Shown here: piece by piece, positions 10,914 to 20,354 of the stretch
Layout: every line of letters begins with the position of its first letter
How positions within the stretch are numbered: the stretch's first letter is position 1
Assembly: GCA_963921825.1 (NCBI GenBank)
Contig: OY997588.1
Coordinates: 82,589,043-82,653,042 of the forward strand
Direction of reading: 5' to 3'
Origin: Erodium maritimum
Lineage: Eukaryota; Streptophyta; Magnoliopsida; Geraniales; Geraniaceae
Length of the DNA: 64,000 nucleotides
The notes under the pieces: model-generated
Database searches by the model: none
What the model was told of the DNA's origin: nothing
The model's input: only the letters and a program-made list of their open reading frames with translations
Position numbers and translations under genes: made by a program

Positions 10914-11576
10914 GCTGATTACTTACATGAATGTTGTTTCTTAGCTTGTAATTTGTAAATATTTTTGATATACTGAATGTGTAGACCATTATAGATTGCC
11001 TCAGGTTAATGCTTGGAAATTCAATTTATGCCCGGCATGTTATTTTCCAGTTGGTTTATTACATTTTAGACTTTAGTTTGATATAGTAGTCGGTTCTTGT
11101 GTTCGTACATCTAACGTTCGAATTTTACTATATAGTTTAATATAATTTTGTTGATCACATTAGTTTTGCCAAACAATGGTTTAAACTGATTGTTTCACTA
11201 CTTATTTTCTCCTGTTTTTCTGTGTGGAAGAAACAGCTTATTTATTGGATATTAAAAAAGAGAATACATAGTAGTGCATCAGGTAGTGTGACCTACCCGA
11301 CTACAGTAGGACAGAAGATGAACGAGTCTTCTTAGCAAGACAATGAGAGGCTTTATTCGCTGATATTTTCAGGAACACGAGGAAAGAATCCTCGACCTAA
11401 GATAAAACTACCCGAATATATCTTGCACCTAATCCTCTAATAACCGAGATATAGTCAGTTTTGATAGAACGACTAAGCACCAATGCGACGAACGGTAACA
11501 AAATTAAACGAAAAGTAATAAAACTATAAAGCAGTAACACCAATACTGCCTCGACTTGAGGCCAACCATAATAGTA
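10914..11576. other. 3' flank of the PPR gene and intergenic DNA
   Basis: The first 200-300 bases after the stop are T-rich, with TTTGTAAAT and TTTTGATATACTGAATG stretches suitable for plant polyadenylation, but there is no clear AATAAA. From about 11230 on I see nothing that I can assign. Confidence 0.3.
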
Positions 11577-11740
11577 TCAGTGCTTGTGGGTCCCCCTACT
11601 GTGATCACTAACTACTTGAGTGACATGCGTTGTTTGGGAAGGGAGCTCGAAAACTGGTGAAAGAGGGCGATCATCAGCAGCCAGTCGTGATGGGGGCGAG
11701 ACGCTTCTCCTCCTTAATGTCTTGCTTCCTCGCAATTGTC

Positions 11741-12082
11741 TCATTGGATTTGCCGAGGTTGCATAGTAAGCCTCGCCTGATTCACCTGATTGTTTGGCCC
11801 AACACAATCCATTCCATCTACGTCGCCAACTATATACTCGCTTCTGCCGCGGGAAGCTAAGATGGAGAGGGCGAACACCACCACAGTAGGGACTCGTGGA
11901 TCATCGCAGAAAAGGCACCATCCGTTCGAAACAGCAGCGCTGAGGTGTGGAGATGCGGAAGTGAACAACAACAAGGTTGTAAGGAAGAATAGACTCACGA
12001 ACAGTCTCTTGATGATGAAGATCTTGCACAGTGGCAACATCATGGGCGGCGACTTGTGTTGACTAGGGTTGAGAGCTCCCAA
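11741..12082 (-). CDS. Small hypothetical ORF with two hydrophobic segments, possible phytocyanin exon-1 relic
   Basis: This is a 113-residue frame on the minus strand. It has a hydrophobic run near residues 26-45 (LFVSLFFLTTLLLFTSAS) and a second one near residues 68-76 (VVVFALSILAS), followed by GRSEYIVGDVDGMDC. The phrase EYxVGDxxGW is how mature phytocyanins (plantacyanin and early-nodulin-like proteins) begin just after the signal peptide. Here the expected Trp is Met and the copper-site half is missing. A CAG followed by GTGAAT at the end of the similarity could be a donor site. A second minus frame, 11577-11807, overlaps the end. I treat this as an exon-1 fragment or a chance frame. 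Confidence 0.25.
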   Translation of the reverse strand: MGALNPSQHKSPPMMLPLCKIFIIKRLFVSLFFLTTLLLFTSASPHLSAAVSNGWCLFCDDPRVPTVVVFALSILASRGRSEYIVGDVDGMDCVGPNNQVNQARLTMQPRQIQ

Positions 12083-12189
12083 ACCCCAGCAGTATACAAA
12101 TGGAGTTAATGCTTATTTTCTTTTGTTATTTGAGCAGTGTAGTTGTTTTTCTAAAGAACGGTATTACTATTTTTATGCACCTTGATTTT

Positions 12190-12430
12190 GGGATGCAAAT
12201 TTTATGATTGTTGTATGTGTTAGCATATTTTTTTTATCTTCATGTTACTCTTAGCCCTATCTCTTTATCATTCTTCTACCCTTTCGTATCATTTTATATT
12301 TCTCTTCAACCATTTCTTCTTCCTTTCATTCGTTGTTATTTTTTATCTTATTTTTATTCTCTCTCTATTCTTTTTCTTTCCAATTATTACCTTAAAATTC
12401 TTCTTCTTCCTTTTTTCCCTGATATCTACC
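12190..12430. other. T/C-rich intergenic stretch
   Basis: This is almost entirely T and C on the plus strand, with CTTCTTCCTTT-type runs. Two overlapping plus-strand open frames exist only because this composition lacks stop codons. No gene is seen. Confidence 0.5.
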
Positions 12431-12734
12431 TTAGAGCATCCACAATCATCTCGCCGGCTGCCGGCGAGATGGCGCCGGCGAGATGGTATAAAATATAATT
12501 TTTTAAGCATCTCACCAGCTCACCGCCAGCGATGTCTGCAACGGGGTACTGTTGCTGGCGAGGAGCCGCCGGCGAGATGGAGGAAAAAGCAATTAAAAAA
12601 AATTGCAACTTAAACCCACAACTTTATTATAATTATACATATACCACACATACGATAATTAAAACATACTTAGCACGCAGATGGTAATTTAATACATAAT
12701 TAAACGATATATAATTTTATTACATGATCACGAT

Positions 12735-13124
12735 CTACAGCTCGTGAACGTATTGCAGGAATTTGGGATGGTCTCGAACGATCTCCCACAGAAACAGCTT
12801 CGTGAAATGAGTGCCATGGTCGCTGTGGTGGGCAGCGGCTGCTTGAGAGCGAAGGTAATTCTCGGTACTTCCCGGCGGGGCATTATGAACTGCTACACGG
12901 TAGCACCGTTCATAACGGTGGATTTTCCTGGCGAGATCCTGCCAGTGGTCTCGACACTGTTTCTGGGTTCTCGACGAGGAATTGGCCGGAGCACCGTGGA
13001 CAAAATTGGCGTAGACTACCGGCCAGTACCTATGATTTGGGCCCGGGCGGGCGTCCTGTAGCCAACATAGGACCAACACCATCTCTTCCTCGTTGGTCCA
13101 CGAGTATGAGCCAACGCCGACCAT
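12735..13124 (-). CDS. SANT/Myb-like protein (Harbinger ORF1 type), 129 aa
   Basis: This is an intact frame. The N-terminal third has the SANT-like opening YSWTNEEEMVLVLCWLQDA, with the spaced tryptophans of a trihelix/Myb helix. The middle has RTQKQCRDHWQDLARKIHRY. The C-terminus has FTKLFLWEIVRDHPKF, the layout seen in plant proteins often misnamed glutathione S-transferase T3-like. In Harbinger elements ORF1 binds DNA at the element ends and helps bring transposase into the nucleus. A TATA box (CTATAAATAG on the minus strand, 13224-13233) lies about 100 bp upstream of the ATG. It is shorter than the usual 250-400 residues and lacks the C-terminal region present in the neighbouring copy. 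Confidence 0.65.
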   Translation of the reverse strand: MVGVGSYSWTNEEEMVLVLCWLQDARPGPNHRYWPVVYANFVHGAPANSSSRTQKQCRDHWQDLARKIHRYERCYRVAVHNAPPGSTENYLRSQAAAAHHSDHGTHFTKLFLWEIVRDHPKFLQYVHEL

Positions 13125-13223
13125 TGGTGCTTCGAAGAAGGGGAGGAAAAATGGAAGAACAAAAGTTTGGGAGATAGAGAGAGAATTGGAGAAGAGGTGT
13201 GAAGAATGAAGGAGGAAAGGGTG

Positions 13224-13233
13224 CTATTTATAG
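13224..13233 (-). promoter_or_regulatory. TATA box of the 129-aa SANT gene
   Basis: The minus strand reads CTATAAATAG about 100 bp upstream of the ATG at 13124. The spacing fits a plant promoter with a 5' UTR of roughly 70 bp. Confidence 0.55.
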
Positions 13234-13601
13234 CCCAAGCCGCCGGCCACAAGGGGGCATTTTGGTCTTTTGTGGTGGTGGAGGCATTAATGGCACACAT
13301 CCCAATAAACCTACAATTCATAATGAAAAAAAACTACTTGTTTGACCAAATTAAAACAATTCATTAAAGGAAACAATTACCAAAACATAAAACTTAAAAA
13401 TAATTCATTAAAGGAAATTGGAATTACAACTTAAAAAAAAAAACAAGTACGTTAAGCTTAAAAAAAAAAAACAAGTCACTGGTTCATCAAATTGCGCAAA
13501 ATCCTAAGCTGCGTCATGTGGGCCTCTAGCTGCTCGGGATCCATGCCCGAAGTGTCCCTTGCTTCAGCTTCGACCCACTGCTGGTATGCCATCAGCTTCA
13601 G

Positions 13602-14462
13602 CTACGCAACCTTCTCAATGGTCCTGGCTTGGCTTGCTTCTTTGGCCGCTATATGGGCCCTCTCGACACGATCGACAACCGCTTCCTTAGACGATGATGC
13701 AAAGCCCTTACCTCTGAGCCTTGCAGCCTTGGCAGCCTTGCAGCCCATAGGCCTCTTGTACTGGGGTTGACCGTCCGTATTAGCACCTGTCGTCTGCTGA
13801 CTGTCCTCACAGGCTGGCGTGTCTTCACGAGTGCGCTTCCCCGAGTCGGAAGAATCTTTGACATCGAACGCCGTAACCGGTGTCGGTACAACGGGCTCGT
13901 CAACGGAAAAGTAAGCGGAATTCCACTTGTGTTCACCTTTCACAAGATCCCACCAGTGTTTCCATGTGAATGGATGGTTACAAGCCTTTACGTATTGCTC
14001 CTCGGTCAAACTCATGATTCCTGCATCCGACCGGCCGCTCATGTGGTCCCTGCAGTTCTTCACAAAAAGCCCTTGGAAGAACGTCACTTTGGGATTCGTC
14101 CCCAGCCAGTGGTCTTTGAACTGCTTTGCCGACCTCACCGGATCATCCGGACCCCGAGTAGAAGCCAGTTCCTCAGCGATGCCCCCCAGTACTTCAAATT
14201 ATGCTTCTGGTTGCCGTGCACTGAGTCGTACGAGTGGTGCATCCAAGCTCGAACTAACCTGCAGTCCTCCTCGTCGGTCCACAAGACACGCTTTGCTTTG
14301 GCCTTTGACGGACGGACGAACGTCGGCGGGCTCGGAAATGGTTGGAGAGGATTGGACGGTCGGGTTGGGGGAAAAGAAAGGGTCCAAGAACTCTTGGGAC
14401 AAAACTTCATCCGTCACCGACCTATAGTTGAGAACCCACTCGTTGAGATCGAAAGAAGACAT
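13602..14462 (-). pseudogene. Second SANT/Myb-like gene (Harbinger ORF1 type), frameshifted
   Basis: It starts MSSFDLNEWV at 14462 and needs two frame changes (near 14340 and 14140) to read through to the stop at 13602. The order is a Pro/Ser-rich N-terminus; a SANT segment (VLWTDEEDCRLVRAWM, then QKHNLKYWGAS); a central KQFKDHWLGTNPKVTFFQG and TWKHWWDLVKGEHKW region; and a basic tail PMGCKAAKAARLRGKG followed by a helical region. That tail is typical of the NAM-associated C-terminal domain found with these proteins. It is related to the 129-aa gene downstream, but not a recent duplicate by eye. The frameshifts suggest it is no longer functional, unless one is a sequencing error. Confidence 0.7.
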
Positions 14463-14544
14463 AGCGAAAGAAATTGGAATAAGACTTTTGGAAGTGTAGT
14501 AGAAGAGAAAGAAATTGAGTGTGTTCAAAATGAATTTTGGGGTG

Positions 14545-14554
14545 TTATTTATAG
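14545..14554 (-). promoter_or_regulatory. TATA box of the second SANT gene
   Basis: The minus strand reads CTATAAATAA about 85 bp upstream of the MSSFDL start, the same arrangement as the sister gene. Confidence 0.5.
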
Positions 14555-14813
14555 GGGGAAAAGTGCAATAAGGATTAAATGTTGCTGCCAACGAACCAGG
14601 CCACGTGTCGCCAACGAGTGGGTCGCCAATGGCCGGCGCGCCACCCGAGACGGTCAAAGTCCACCTCGCCAGCGAGATCTGCTGGCGAGTTCGCTAACGG
14701 CTCTCCATGTCGCCGGCGCCCATCTCGCCTGCTCCTCGCCAGCTCCCCACCTTCTCCTTGCCGGCGACATCTCCTCGCCAGTACCTTGTCGCCCACGACT
14801 GTGGGTGCTCTTA

Positions 14814-15546
14814 CAACTCCTTTTCTTTTGCCGCTGCAACAAATCCAAGTCACATGACTTTTTCTCCGAGCTTCTATGCAATATCTAAATTCTCTTTACT
14901 TTTCTCTCGCTTCACCTCTCTCCTTGTCGATTTTTCTTTCATTTTTCAGTCAATTTTAGGGCTTTCTCTAGTTACCCAAACTTTGTTGACCCATTTTTCG
15001 TTTCTAATATCAAATTTTCTTTCAATTCGATTGTGAAAAGTGGGATTTTATCTATATTTTTTATTCTAGTAGCATTAAGGTCCAAGATTTGTTCAGAACT
15101 AAATCGATCGATCCAATCCATGGCTTTGTTAGGATCTTCATGTTGGTGGTACGTGTGCAATCACTTCACTAATATTCGGGTTCGACTGGAGGATGCTCTT
15201 CACTATCCGGCTTACGACGACAAATTTGTTGAAAATATTGGCACTCCTTGTTCTTCCACTTACCACCGTCATCCATTATCGGCCATTGACGACCGTCTCG
15301 AGTGGTTAATATCATTTTACTTCTAAGAGCGTCAAGTTAAGAGTTAATGCAATGTGTGATGATTTTAGAGAATGTATATGTTACATGATTGTTATTTTTG
15401 TCATGTATGTCCTTTTTCTATGAATGAAAAATTAATAAAAATAATGAAAAGAAAAAAATAAAGAAACAAACAATTTTTTTAAATTAATCAACAAATTTTT
15501 TAAAAAGAAATGATAAAAATATTCAAGAATAATGAAAATTAAAACA
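14814..15546. other. Intergenic stretch, T-rich then A-rich
   Basis: Short frames at 14707-15036 and 15033-15326 have no recognisable features. The part from 15340 to 15546 is A-rich. No gene is supported. Confidence 0.4.
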
Positions 15547-15555
15547 AAAAATAAA

Positions 15556-16748
15556 GGGGAAACTCTAGAAAAACATTGTTATTTAAGTTTCGTTCTCAAA
15601 TCATAACTACTGACCTTTTTTTTAACATCATCATTAATTCACTATAGACTAACATAAACTATTACAAACTAACGAATACGGTCGGAATGAACAAAAAAGT
15701 TAATGGATGACACAAAAGACTATTTTTCCCTCTTAAATAACCCTATTTCCTTCACTTCTTCTATCTTCCTCCACCAAAACTGCAACAATATTTAGGGTGC
15801 GCCTCAAGGAAACTCCGTTTTAGGTGCTCCATAATCCACATAGTTGATATTTTTTCTTTCTCACCTCCTTTCCTCGCTTCTTGGGTGCTCCTAAAAGAAA
15901 TTTGTTTCTTCTTCCTCATAATTTAGTTTCAGGTTTGATACCCAATTGACTTTAATTCCTTTTCATATTTGGGGATTGAGGGTGAACTGGAAGCAAGCAC
16001 ATTTCAGTATAATCGCATACAAGACATGATAAGCTCATGATCAATATATATGATCGAAACCTGGAATCACATACATGTTAAAAACCAAGAATAGTTCATA
16101 AAAATAATAATCAAACTTGATGATTACAGGAGCATCAAAAAACAATTAGAGTTGTGATAATCTTACAACAATGGAAATCATCAAGCATATGTGAATTAGT
16201 ACATGAAAAATAAATACTCAAATTCATCAAATGGGTTCATCATGAAAAGGGTCTTTACAGATACTGAGGGCCGGATGAAATTAGGAGCAAACCCATCAAA
16301 AATTCATGTTCAGAACATATGATCGAAACCTAGAATCGCATACATGTTAATAGCCTAGAACAATCCATGAAAAATAAAACTTGATTATTAAATTTTTATA
16401 ATTTTCATACAACAAAAGAAAAAAGAGTAGATCGATAAAAGAACATGTGCTCAATATTGTACGGGGTGATTGAGGAGTTTGTTTTGATAGGCGTTTGTGT
16501 ATTGTTGATGGTTGAAAGTGGGCACAAGCACAACTAGGGTTCTTCCTACAAATCATGGTGAATTGCTGCATCACGAAGGTATTTTGGCCATTAATAAATA
16601 TTTTAAAACTCATGTGCAGACCACATGATTCTTCCTCACGTTTTCTGTTTATTCTTATAATATTTGTTAGTTTGTAATAGTTTTCTGTAGTCAATAGTTA
16701 TGATTTGAGAATGAAACTCAAATAATAGCGCATCCTTAGAGTTTTCCC
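15556..16748. mobile_element. Mutator-like long-TIR element, non-autonomous, 1.19 kb
   Basis: The left end GGGGAAACTCTA and the right end (minus strand) GGGAAAACTCTAAG open inverted repeats of about 115 bp that share TTCTCAAATCATAACTA. The flanks AAAAATAAA (15547-15555) and TAAAATAAA (16749-16757) agree at 8 of 9 positions, consistent with a 9-bp Mutator-type duplication. The interior has no transposase. Two copies of a roughly 60-bp phrase (ATGATCGAAACCTGGAATC-like) lie at about 16049 and 16318. Confidence 0.6.
16049..16379. repeat. Direct duplication inside the 15.6-16.7 kb element
   Basis: ATGATCGAAACCTGGAATC...ACATACATGTTAA at about 16049-16110 recurs as GATCGAAACCTAGAATC...CATACATGTTAA at about 16318-16379. 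The copies differ at several sites and are about 270 bp apart. Confidence 0.6.
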
Positions 16749-17184
16749 TAAAATAAATTATTTCTATAAGAAAATTTGAAAATTCGAAGGTTACTGAATG
16801 ACATTATTGATATTTTACAATTTTATATTTTTAAAAATCAAATACAGGGTTTTGAAAATTTGAATTTTAGTAAGAGGTATTATGGATGGAAAATTAAAGG
16901 CGTCAAGTGAAATGAAAATAAAAAATTGTTCACGTACCACCTAAATGACTTTTTTTAGTTAGATGTAAATAGGTAAGAACATGTATAGTTGAAACCAATG
17001 GATCTGATCAGAAAATCCAGATCCATAAACGCAGAGCACGGGGGCGCCATATTCAAGAGGCTTGAGGGACATAAATGTAGTTACACTACATTAACATCAA
17101 ATATATTCATTAGAAATAAAGTACCTAGAGGGTTGAAACGTAAATTACACCATATTGGCCCGATAAAATTCATGCAATAAAAAA

Positions 17185-17820
17185 GCCTACCGATAATTGT
17201 TCGATGACATGGAAAAGACAATTCACACGAAGTGATCACGGTCGGCCAAGTCAAACAATGACATAGTTGTGCTGAACATTATTCGTTGTTCACCGAAATG
17301 CTAAGATGCGAAGACCCATGCATGGAGTTCAAAGTGAATGGTACGATCTATAACCAACTTTACTATTTGGTTGGTAGAATATATCATGCGTGGTCTAGGT
17401 TTGTGAACCATATCGTCGCCACTAAGGACTAAGGACAAGATGTTCATAAAAAATCAAAAAGGTGAGAAAAAGGATGTGGAGCGAGCATTCAGAGTTCTTC
17501 AAGCCCGATGGAACATAGTCACTTGCCTACTCTTGTCCAATACTAGAAAACCTTGAACGCAATCATGAAATGTTGCATCATTCTTCAAAATATGATTGTG
17601 GAGGATGATCGGGATGCGTAAGATGACGTTGAATATTTCATTAATGAGGTTGACCATGAAATGCTGGCATTGACACCCTCACCAGACGTATATGACAATC
17701 CACTCCTAGTTTTCGTAGTAGTCCAGTAGAACTTTGATGACCTCTTGAATGTCCAGATGCCTATGCAACTCAAGCACGATCTTATGGAGCACATTTTGGG
17801 ACTACTTCAGCACATATAAT
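17185..17820 (+). pseudogene. PIF/Harbinger DDE transposase, C-terminal fragment
   Basis: Across several frames one can read SNNDIVVL (family form SNNDINVL). About 45 bp later comes FKVNGTIYNQLYYLVGRIYHAW, matching the family VNGxxYxxGYYLxDGIYPxW block. Then come KKDVERAFRVLQARWNIV and CCIILQNMIVEDDRD, matching the VERAFGVLQARWxIV and CIILHNMIVEDE blocks of the DDE_4 superfamily. In-frame stops and small indels interrupt it, and the N-terminal half with the first catalytic Asp is missing. The enzyme would have cut and pasted Harbinger elements; this copy is dead. Confidence 0.85.
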
Positions 17821-18051
17821 TTCTGCTCTTGTGCTTAGTAGCATGATGACGTTTTTGACGCATGTGTTGCCTTTTTTGTTTACCATTTTATTCATTGTTG
17901 TTTTGATGATGTGTTTGTCGATATCTATCTTCATTTTCGTTATGTTATTGTAATATTTAGAGTATTATCATCGTCGTTTATAATTAATGAACACACTCCA
18001 CAATAGAGAAGATTTTCCTTTTATAATAAAATATACTCATCCTCCCACCTC

Positions 18052-18059
18052 TATATAAA
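18052..18059 (+). promoter_or_regulatory. TATA box separated from its ORF by the copia insertion
   Basis: TATATAAA lies 51 bp before the copia insertion. If the copia element and one target duplication are removed, the box lies about 100 bp upstream of the ATG at 22214, an ordinary plant promoter spacing. Confidence 0.5.
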
Positions 18060-18110
18060 CCTCCTCAAGATCCAACGTGTATTCACATTTATCCATCATC
18101 CCACCATCCT

Positions 18111-18327
18111 GTTAGGCGTGAAGCCCAACTCAACCACATGGGTTGCGTGGGCCCCACTCTTTGTTATCTTGTGTTGCACACATGAGTTAGGCGGTGAAGC
18201 CTAATCTAGGGTTTCCTATTCGTGTTCTCTATTGTACCTATATAATGGCTTGTAGTTGTGTAGTATTTGTATGTAGCAAAAATCAGAAACAAATGGGGTA
18301 TAAGGTGATGTGCGTGAGAGACAAAGA

Positions 18328-18358
<31 letters not shown>

Positions 18359-18542
18359 GTGAGTTTGAGTGTTGTATTCAAACTCCATTGGAGATTACAG
18401 TGAAACAGGCTTTACAGACAACAACTGGACGTAGCTCCTATTATGGGAGTGAACCATTATAAATCTCTGGTGTTATTTCTTTTATCGTCTTTTTATTGTT
18501 CATCGTTCTTCGGAGACAGGAATTAGGGTTTAATTCCTTTCA
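18111..18542 (+). repeat. Copia 5' LTR (432 bp)
   Basis: It runs from TGTTAGGCG to CCTTTCA. It contains a TATATAA-like promoter (CTATATAATGG near 18238) and a GA microsatellite (about 18321-18358) that is shorter in the 3' LTR. A related solo LTR is at 26191-26625. Confidence 0.93.
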
Positions 18543-18544
18543 AC

Positions 18545-18556
18545 TGGTATCAGAGC
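18545..18556 (+). other. Primer-binding site, initiator tRNA-Met type
   Basis: TGGTATCAGAGC begins 2 bp after the 5' LTR. It is complementary to the 3' end of plant initiator tRNA-Met, the usual minus-strand primer of copia elements. Confidence 0.9.
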
Positions 18557-18586
18557 ACTGGTTTTGTGTTTGCGATTTGGAAGACG

Positions 18587-19177
18587 ATGGCTGGCGACGA
18601 TGGTTATGCTCACGGGATCGGGAGATTCGATGGTACCGATTTTGCGTTCTGGAGAAAGCAAATGGAAGATTACCTGTATGGTAAAAAGCTACATGTGCCT
18701 CTAACGGGGAAGACGGAAAAGATGGATGATGCTGAGTGGGCTCGTCTGGATCGACAAGTTCTGGGGGTTGTGCGATTAACCCTGTCGAAGAACGTCGCAC
18801 ACAACGTGGCGAAGGAGACGACCACTGCAGGCATGATGAAGGTTATGTCCGAAATGTACGAGAAACCTTATGCAAATAACAAGGTATTTCTAATGAAAAA
18901 GCTTTTTTATTTGAGAATGGAAGAAAGTGGATCTGTGGCTGCACATATGAATGATTTCAATACGATTGTTAATCAATTGTCATCTGTAGAAATTGATTTT
19001 GATGACGAGGTTCGTGCCCTAATTTTATTGGCGTATCTACCATCGAGGTGGGAGCCAATAAGGGAAGCGATAAGCAATTCCGTTGGGAATGCAAAATTAA
19101 ATTTCACAGATATCGTGTTCTGGCTGAGGAAGTTAGAAGGAACGATGCGGGCGAGAGCTCTTCCAATTCTGCCTTGA
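18587..19177 (+). pseudogene. Copia gag (N-terminal part)
   Basis: The preferred start is MAGDDGY at 18587, close behind the primer site; the frame is open from 18566. Typical gag phrases are FDGTDFAFWRKQMEDYL, EMYEKPYANNKVFLMKKLF, MEESGSVAAHMNDFNTIV and LILLAYLPSRWEPI, as in UBN2/retrotran_gag domains. The frame stops at 19177. The zinc knuckle is in another frame from 19231 (YWNCGMTGHVKKSC), where the first Cys of CX2CX4HX4C has become Tyr. Gag forms the particle that packages element RNA. Confidence 0.88.
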
Positions 19178-19230
19178 ATGTGGAACACAAGGGCAGAGGA
19201 ACAAGGTGAAGGTTCAACAAGAACAAGGAC

Positions 19231-20160
19231 ATGTCAAAGTCGAGAAGCGGTAGAAGCCCGTCCAGATTTGGAAGAACAATGAAGTATTGGAACTGTGGAA
19301 TGACAGGTCACGTGAAGAAGAGTTGCAAGGCTCCCAAGAGAGAAAATTTGGAAAATGCAGTTAATACGACCACTGATGAGATTGGTGACATATTGATCAC
19401 ATGGGCGGATTGCCCAAAAGACTTTGTCATGGAGAAATGCAGCGTTGAAGAAACCGTTGCAGCGACAGTTGGAAACTCCAAGGATATGTTGTTATTGTAC
19501 GTCGATAGTCCGATCGACAATTAGGTACTCGATTCGGGAGCGTCCTTCCGTACCGCTCCGAGTCAGGAAGCAATGGAGAATTATGTTGCTGGGGATCTTG
19601 GAAAGGTCTATTTAGCTGATGGCTTGCCACTACCCATTGTGGGTCACGAAGACATTACCTTGAAGATGTCAAATGGACGCACAGGGAAGATAAAGAAGGT
19701 GAGACATGTGCCGAAGCTGAAACGGAATCTGATTTCCGTTGGTCAACTTGATGATGAAGGTCACAACATTACCTTTGGCCAAGGTAAGTGGAAAGTGGAA
19801 AATGGTGCAACGGTGGTTGCTCGTGGTCAGAAAACTGGAACCCTCTACATGACGACAAGCTGCCCTGACTCAGCAGATGTTGTGGACTATACCCAGAAGA
19901 CCGAGTTGTGGCATCAACGACTTGGGCATATGAGCGAGAAATGTATGAAGATTCTCGTCAAGGAGGGAAATATTTCAGAGCTGAAATCGGTGAATCACCA
20001 TTTGTGTGAGAGTTGTGTGCTTGGGAATCAGAAGAGAGTGAGTTTCTAAACCAGAGGAAGGGAGCTGAAGACGGAGAAACTTGCATTGGTTCACACCGAT
20101 GTATGGGGACCAGTCCCGGTAGCTTTCCTTAGAGGGTCACACTATTGTGTGACTGTAACA
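19231..20160 (+). pseudogene. Copia zinc knuckle, aspartic protease and GAG-pre-integrase region
   Basis: One frame with stops at 19522 and 20047 reads the degenerate zinc knuckle, then VLDSGASF (protease active site DSGA) right after the first stop. Next come VRHVPKLKRNLISVGQLDDEG and the pre-integrase block ELWHQRLGHMSEK with HLCESCVLGNQKR. The next stop is followed by LVHTDVWGPVPV, the start of the integrase core. The sequence is then cut off by the insert at about 20158. The first catalytic Asp region of integrase is present; the rest of the DDE core is lost. Confidence 0.88.
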
Positions 20161-20340
20161 TCCCGCCATGTCAGACCCGGGCCCCACGCGCGGCGATGTT
20201 AGGTCTGCAGCCCAATACACCTCAACCCCTATGATTTATTGTCCACAGATAAATACCAACCTAGGTTGTTGGTGAGACTTGAACCCAAGACCTCGCCCTT
20301 TATAGCATTTCCTTGAGTGATGTTATCACCAATTGAGCTG
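20157..20340 (-). mobile_element. tRNA-derived SINE-like insert
   Basis: On the minus strand the segment begins AGCTCAATTGGTGATAA, which fits a Pol III box A. About 50 bp later it has GGGTTCAAGTCTCACC, a good box B (GGTTCRANYCC type). The body continues for about 110 bp to GGGATGTTAC. The spacing and total size (about 184 bp) suit a plant SINE. It sits exactly where the copia integrase sequence stops, and RT resumes within about 25 bp on the other side. A 28-bp palindrome marks its 5' boundary. I could not recognise a target duplication. Confidence 0.5.
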
Positions 20341-20354
20341 CAGCTCAATTGGTG
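20327..20354. repeat. Perfect 28-bp palindrome at the SINE/copia junction
   Basis: CACCAATTGAGCTG is followed directly by CAGCTCAATTGGTG, its exact reverse complement with no spacer. It consists of the SINE box A region in head-to-head duplicate, at the breakpoint of the copia deletion. Confidence 0.9.

Larger units (their letters stand above)
12434..14810 (-). mobile_element. PIF/Harbinger-type element carrying two SANT/Myb-like genes
   Basis: Terminal inverted repeats GAGCATCCACAATC (left) and GAGCACCCACAGTC (right, read on the minus strand) are flanked by the 3-bp target duplication TTA at 12431-12433 and 14811-14813, which is diagnostic of PIF/Harbinger. Subterminal sequence is rich in palindromic CTCGCCGGCGAG-like motifs at both ends. 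The 2377-bp interior holds two minus-strand genes of the Harbinger ORF1 (SANT/Myb) type, each preceded by a TATA box. There is no DDE transposase, so the element would need a transposase in trans. Confidence 0.8.

Noticed and set aside
13767-14888. Long plus-strand open frame of 373 codons
   Set aside because: It is antisense to the SANT/Myb-like genes at 13602-14462, which have recognisable domains, TATA boxes and starts. No domain is visible in the plus frame.
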